From Truepera sp. (GTDB taxonomy: Bacteria > Deinococcota > Deinococci > Deinococcales > Trueperaceae): a stretch of 32,862 nucleotides of DNA. Below the pieces are notes generated by a model. The model was not told the DNA's origin, made no database searches, and saw nothing but the letters and a program-made list of their open reading frames with translations. This document shows positions 30,690 through 32,862 of this stretch, piece by piece (positions within the stretch are counted from its first letter, which is position 1; every line of letters starts with the position of its first letter). Location: assembly GCA_018333895.1 (NCBI GenBank), contig JAGXSJ010000119.1, positions 1 through 32,862 on the forward strand, given 5' to 3'. The translations under genes and the position numbers were made by a program.

Positions 30690-31434
30690 GTTCGGCCTCG
30701 CGCAAGAGCGCGATCTGCCCGCCGTAGGCGCGGCGCAGGTTGTCGCCGGTATAGACCTCTGACATCGGTCCCTGAGCGATCAGGCGGACGTTTAATAGCA
30801 CCAGGAAGTCAAAGTAGCTGGCCACTGTCTGCAAGTCGTGATGCACTACAATAACGGTCTTTCCCTGGCTGCGCAGTGTCTTGAGCAGGGTGATGATGGC
30901 CTGTTCGGTGGTGGCGTCTACCCCGGCTAGCGGCTCGTCCATCAGATAGAGCGCGGCGTCTTGCACCAGCGCCCGCGCCAAAAAGACCCGCTGCTGTTGT
31001 CCGCCGGAGAGCTGGCTGATCTGCCGCCCAGCATAATGCTCCATGCCGACCTGGGCCAAGGCGACCAAGGCCTGCTCGCGCTGGCGCCGTCCGGGGCGCC
31101 GCAGCCAGCCGAGCTGCCCGTAAAGCCCCATCATCACCACATCCAAGACGGTGGTGGGAAAGTCCCAATCGACCGAGGCCCGCTGCGGGACGTAACCGAC
31201 CAGACGGCGCTGCTCGCGATACGAGCGCCCGAACAGGGTAATGTGGCCCGCCGCCGGCTTGACCAGACCGAGCACGCTCTTAATCAGCGTAGTCTTGCCG
31301 GCGCCGTTGGGGCCGACGATAGCTGCCAACACCCCCGGCGGCACGTTCAGGTCGATATCCCACAGTACCGGTTTACTGTGGTAGCTAACCGTCAAGTCTT
31401 CGATATGCAGCGCTAGATCGGGTTCGTGGAGCAC
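30676..31434 (-). CDS. Metal ABC transporter ATP-binding protein (MntB/TroB-like)
   Basis: A 252-residue ATPase. Walker [11 protein letters not shown]-loop [13 protein letters not shown] (typical of Mn/Zn/Fe importers), signature LSGGQQQRV, Walker [13 protein letters not shown] and switch His VVHHDL are present. It powers the importer formed by the two downstream permeases. The start is GTG 31434, with AAAGGA five bases upstream. It follows the binding-protein gene by 14 bases. Confidence 0.94.
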   Translation of the reverse strand: MLHEPDLALHIEDLTVSYHSKPVLWDIDLNVPPGVLAAIVGPNGAGKTTLIKSVLGLVKPAAGHITLFGRSYREQRRLVGYVPQRASVDWDFPTTVLDVVMMGLYGQLGWLRRPGRRQREQALVALAQVGMEHYAGRQISQLSGGQQQRVFLARALVQDAALYLMDEPLAGVDATTEQAIITLLKTLRSQGKTVIVVHHDLQTVASYFDFLVLLNVRLIAQGPMSEVYTGDNLRRAYGGQIALLREAEHARA

Positions 31435-31448
31435 CTTTATCCTTTAAC

Positions 31449-32432
31449 TTATTGGAGTCCCCACCGCTCGGCCCAGGCGCGAAGCTGGTCGGGCCACGGC
31501 GCCGGCGAGCCGCCGAGCGCTGCGGTGATGGCCAGCACGTTGTGGCGGATCATACCGAGATAGCTTCCTTCAGGGGTGCCGGGGTCGCCCATGGCGTCGG
31601 CGAACAGCGTAGCTCCGATCGTTACCTCCCAGCCGCGATCGCGGGCAGCGGCTTGCACCGCTTCGATGTTGCGGCGGTTGACGGCAGTCTCTACGAAGAT
31701 AGCCGGGATCTGGCGGCTCACTACTAGCTCGGCTACCGCGCGGATGTCGGCGATGCTAGCTTCGGCCTCGGTGCTGATCCCCTGGGTCGCCTCGCTAGCC
31801 TCGAAACCGAACGCGGCTGCAAAGTAGTTATAAGCATCGTGAGCGGTGACCAGGATGCGCCGCTCCGGCGGGATGCTGGCCAGCGTCGCCTGGGCCCAGT
31901 CGTGCAGGGCCAACAGCTCAGCCTGATGGCGCGCGGCGTTGGCATCGAACTCTGGGGCGCAGATTGGCCGCAGCTCGGTCAGCGCATTGACCAGGCCGGG
32001 GATGGTCTGTTGCCACAACGCTGGAGCCAGCCAGAGGTGCGGATCGTATTGGAAACCCTCCTCCGCGACGGGCAACAGCAGCTCAGGCGCGACGGTCTCG
32101 GCGACCGCTAAGGTGGGCCGGCGCTCGGCTAAGCGCTTGAGCAGGCTGTCCATCGCCCCCTCCAGGAACCAACCGTTGTAGACGATCAGCTCAGCCTCGT
32201 CTAAGAGTTGCACGTCGCCGGCGCTGGCCCGATAGAGGTGCGGATCGACGCCAGGGCCCATCAGCGCGGTGACGCTGACACAGTCGCCGCCGACTTCGCG
32301 CACCAGGTCGGCGACGATACCGGTAGTGGTGACAACGTTTAGCGGCGGTTGATGAGAGGCTTGAGCCGGTGCCGACAGCACTAGCGCGAGGAGAGCAACG
32401 ACAATCAGTGGTAGCGAGATAGATTTAGCCAT
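31449..32432 (-). CDS. Metal-binding periplasmic protein (MntA/TroA-like)
   Basis: A 327-residue cluster A-I solute-binding protein. A Sec signal peptide (cleavage near APAQA, residue 25) lacks a lipobox cysteine, so the protein is likely soluble in a periplasm. The metal ligands are H65 (DPHLYRAS), H132 (DPHLWLAP), a Glu in STEAEAS (222-224) and D279 (LFADAMG). The lack of the His-rich loop of ZnuA, and the Glu/Asp pair, favour Mn or Fe over Zn. ATG 32432 has TATCTT six bases upstream and a TTGACT -35, and no Shine-Dalgarno: a leaderless transcript. It starts the importer operon. Confidence 0.93.
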   Translation of the reverse strand: MAKSISLPLIVVALLALVLSAPAQASHQPPLNVVTTTGIVADLVREVGGDCVSVTALMGPGVDPHLYRASAGDVQLLDEAELIVYNGWFLEGAMDSLLKRLAERRPTLAVAETVAPELLLPVAEEGFQYDPHLWLAPALWQQTIPGLVNALTELRPICAPEFDANAARHQAELLALHDWAQATLASIPPERRILVTAHDAYNYFAAAFGFEASEATQGISTEAEASIADIRAVAELVVSRQIPAIFVETAVNRRNIEAVQAAARDRGWEVTIGATLFADAMGDPGTPEGSYLGMIRHNVLAITAALGGSPAPWPDQLRAWAERWGLQ

Positions 32433-32438
32433 ACCAAA

Positions 32439-32467
32439 AAGATAGCTGAGTCATATCTAAAAGTCAA
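32439..32467 (-). promoter_or_regulatory. Importer promoter with candidate MntR operator
   Basis: TTGACT (32467-32462), a 17-nt spacer and TATCTT (32444-32439) form the best promoter in the window, six bases before the ATG of the binding-protein gene. Between the hexamers AGATA and TATCT (32458-32440) form an inverted repeat around TGACTCA, the expected place for a DtxR/MntR-type repressor to block RNA polymerase. The -35 overlaps the stop codon of the regulator gene. Binding is inferred from position and the adjoining regulator. Confidence 0.65.
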
Positions 32468-32862
32468 GTGGCTGTTACGATCACTGCCTCAGCGAGCAGC
32501 GAGGAGAGGCTAACAGCCCTTTGTTCGCACTGCAACAGCACCGGTCCGGCGAAAGGTTCGCGCGCTAAGACCGTTGCCACCGTCCCTGGCCGCAGGTTGT
32601 GCTCGGCTAAGTAACGCAGCACTTCGCGCTCCTGCTTGGTGATGCGGATTATCTCGACCGTGGCGCCTACCGCCACCTCGCTTAAGGGCTGGCCGGGGCG
32701 ATCGGGGATGCTGCCGTCGCGCTGCGGGATGGGGTCGCCGTGCGGGTCGTGGGTGGGGTGGCCGAGCAGTTCGGCGATGCGCTCTTCGAAGGCTTCGCTG
32801 ATGTGGTGCTCGAGCCGCTCCGCTTCGTCATGAACCTCGTGCCAGCCGTAGCCGAGCGCCTG
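32464..32862 (-). CDS. DtxR/MntR-family Mn-responsive regulator, partial
   Basis: The window ends inside this gene: 132 C-terminal residues are visible and the DNA-binding N-terminus lies beyond 32862. The metal site is seen as WHEVHDEAERLEHHIS (residues 7-22 of the partial frame). Where DtxR has Cys (C102), this protein has Glu, as in Mn-selective MntR. HPTHDPHGDPIP then leads into a C-terminal FeoA/SH3-like domain. It is directly upstream of the importer operon on the same strand, with an operator-like repeat in the intervening promoter. It should repress Mn uptake when the metal is plentiful. Confidence 0.93.
   Translation of the reverse strand, partial: QALGYGWHEVHDEAERLEHHISEAFEERIAELLGHPTHDPHGDPIPQRDGSIPDRPGQPLSEVAVGATVEIIRITKQEREVLRYLAEHNLRPGTVATVLAREPFAGPVLLQCEQRAVSLSSLLAEAVIVTAT

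Overview
The window is a GC-rich bacterial chromosome segment of mixed housekeeping and accessory content. The best guess for the organism is a member of Deinococcota, perhaps near Truepera; this is inference. It rests on many genes with a TANNNT -10 element 5-8 nt before the start codon and no Shine-Dalgarno (leaderless-type), on a T-box in front of a long type-2 IleRS, on a solute-binding protein with a Sec signal but no lipobox, and on Mn uptake under a DtxR/MntR-type regulator. No rRNA or marker protein is present to settle it.

Layout. 1-205: 3' end of tmRNA (ssrA) and its terminator. 206-4769: accessory patchwork downstream of ssrA, with a helicase remnant, a nucleotidyltransferase and small partner, a mannose-6-phosphate isomerase-like gene, a convergent D-tagatose/D-psicose 3-epimerase-like gene, a higBA module whose toxin carries an in-frame stop, and an intact VapBC-type module whose toxin stop overlaps the etfB start. 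4766-7125: etfB, a structured intergenic region, etfA and a GNAT acetyltransferase. 7280-8778 (minus): a RimK-like ATP-grasp ligase and a separate RLAN-like protein. 8779-9053: G-rich and tandem-repeat intergenic DNA. 9054-14683 (minus): pgk, gap and ileS, with an Ile T-box in front of ileS.

15264-18578 (plus): transaldolase, rho and a LysM/M23 envelope peptidase, convergent with a DHH phosphoesterase (NrnA-like). 19692-20912: membrane-anchored HtrA-like protease. 20918-22063: tRNA-Ile(GAT), a REP-associated transposase remnant, a second VapBC and an MmcQ/YjbR-like remnant, forming a second small accessory patch. 22064-23801 (minus): NodIJ-like ABC exporter. 23980-27584 (plus): ispH, dusA, an unknown secreted protein and a PduO-type cobalamin adenosyltransferase. 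27545-28426 (minus): a biotin-ligase-like protein. 28450-32862 (minus): a Mn/Zn-type ABC importer (two permeases, ATPase, binding protein) preceded by its likely MntR regulator, which runs off the window end.

How they fit together: central carbon genes (pgk, gap, talC, pmi), electron transfer (EtfBA), translation (tmRNA, IleRS with T-box, tRNA-Ile, Dus), isoprenoid synthesis (IspH), transcription termination (Rho) and Mn homeostasis. The most unusual items are the GLHH version of the IleRS HIGH motif, the split RLAN/ATP-grasp ligase next to a GNAT, the leaderless promoter signature, the long inverted repeat between etfB and etfA, and winged-helix-like tails on both metal permeases.
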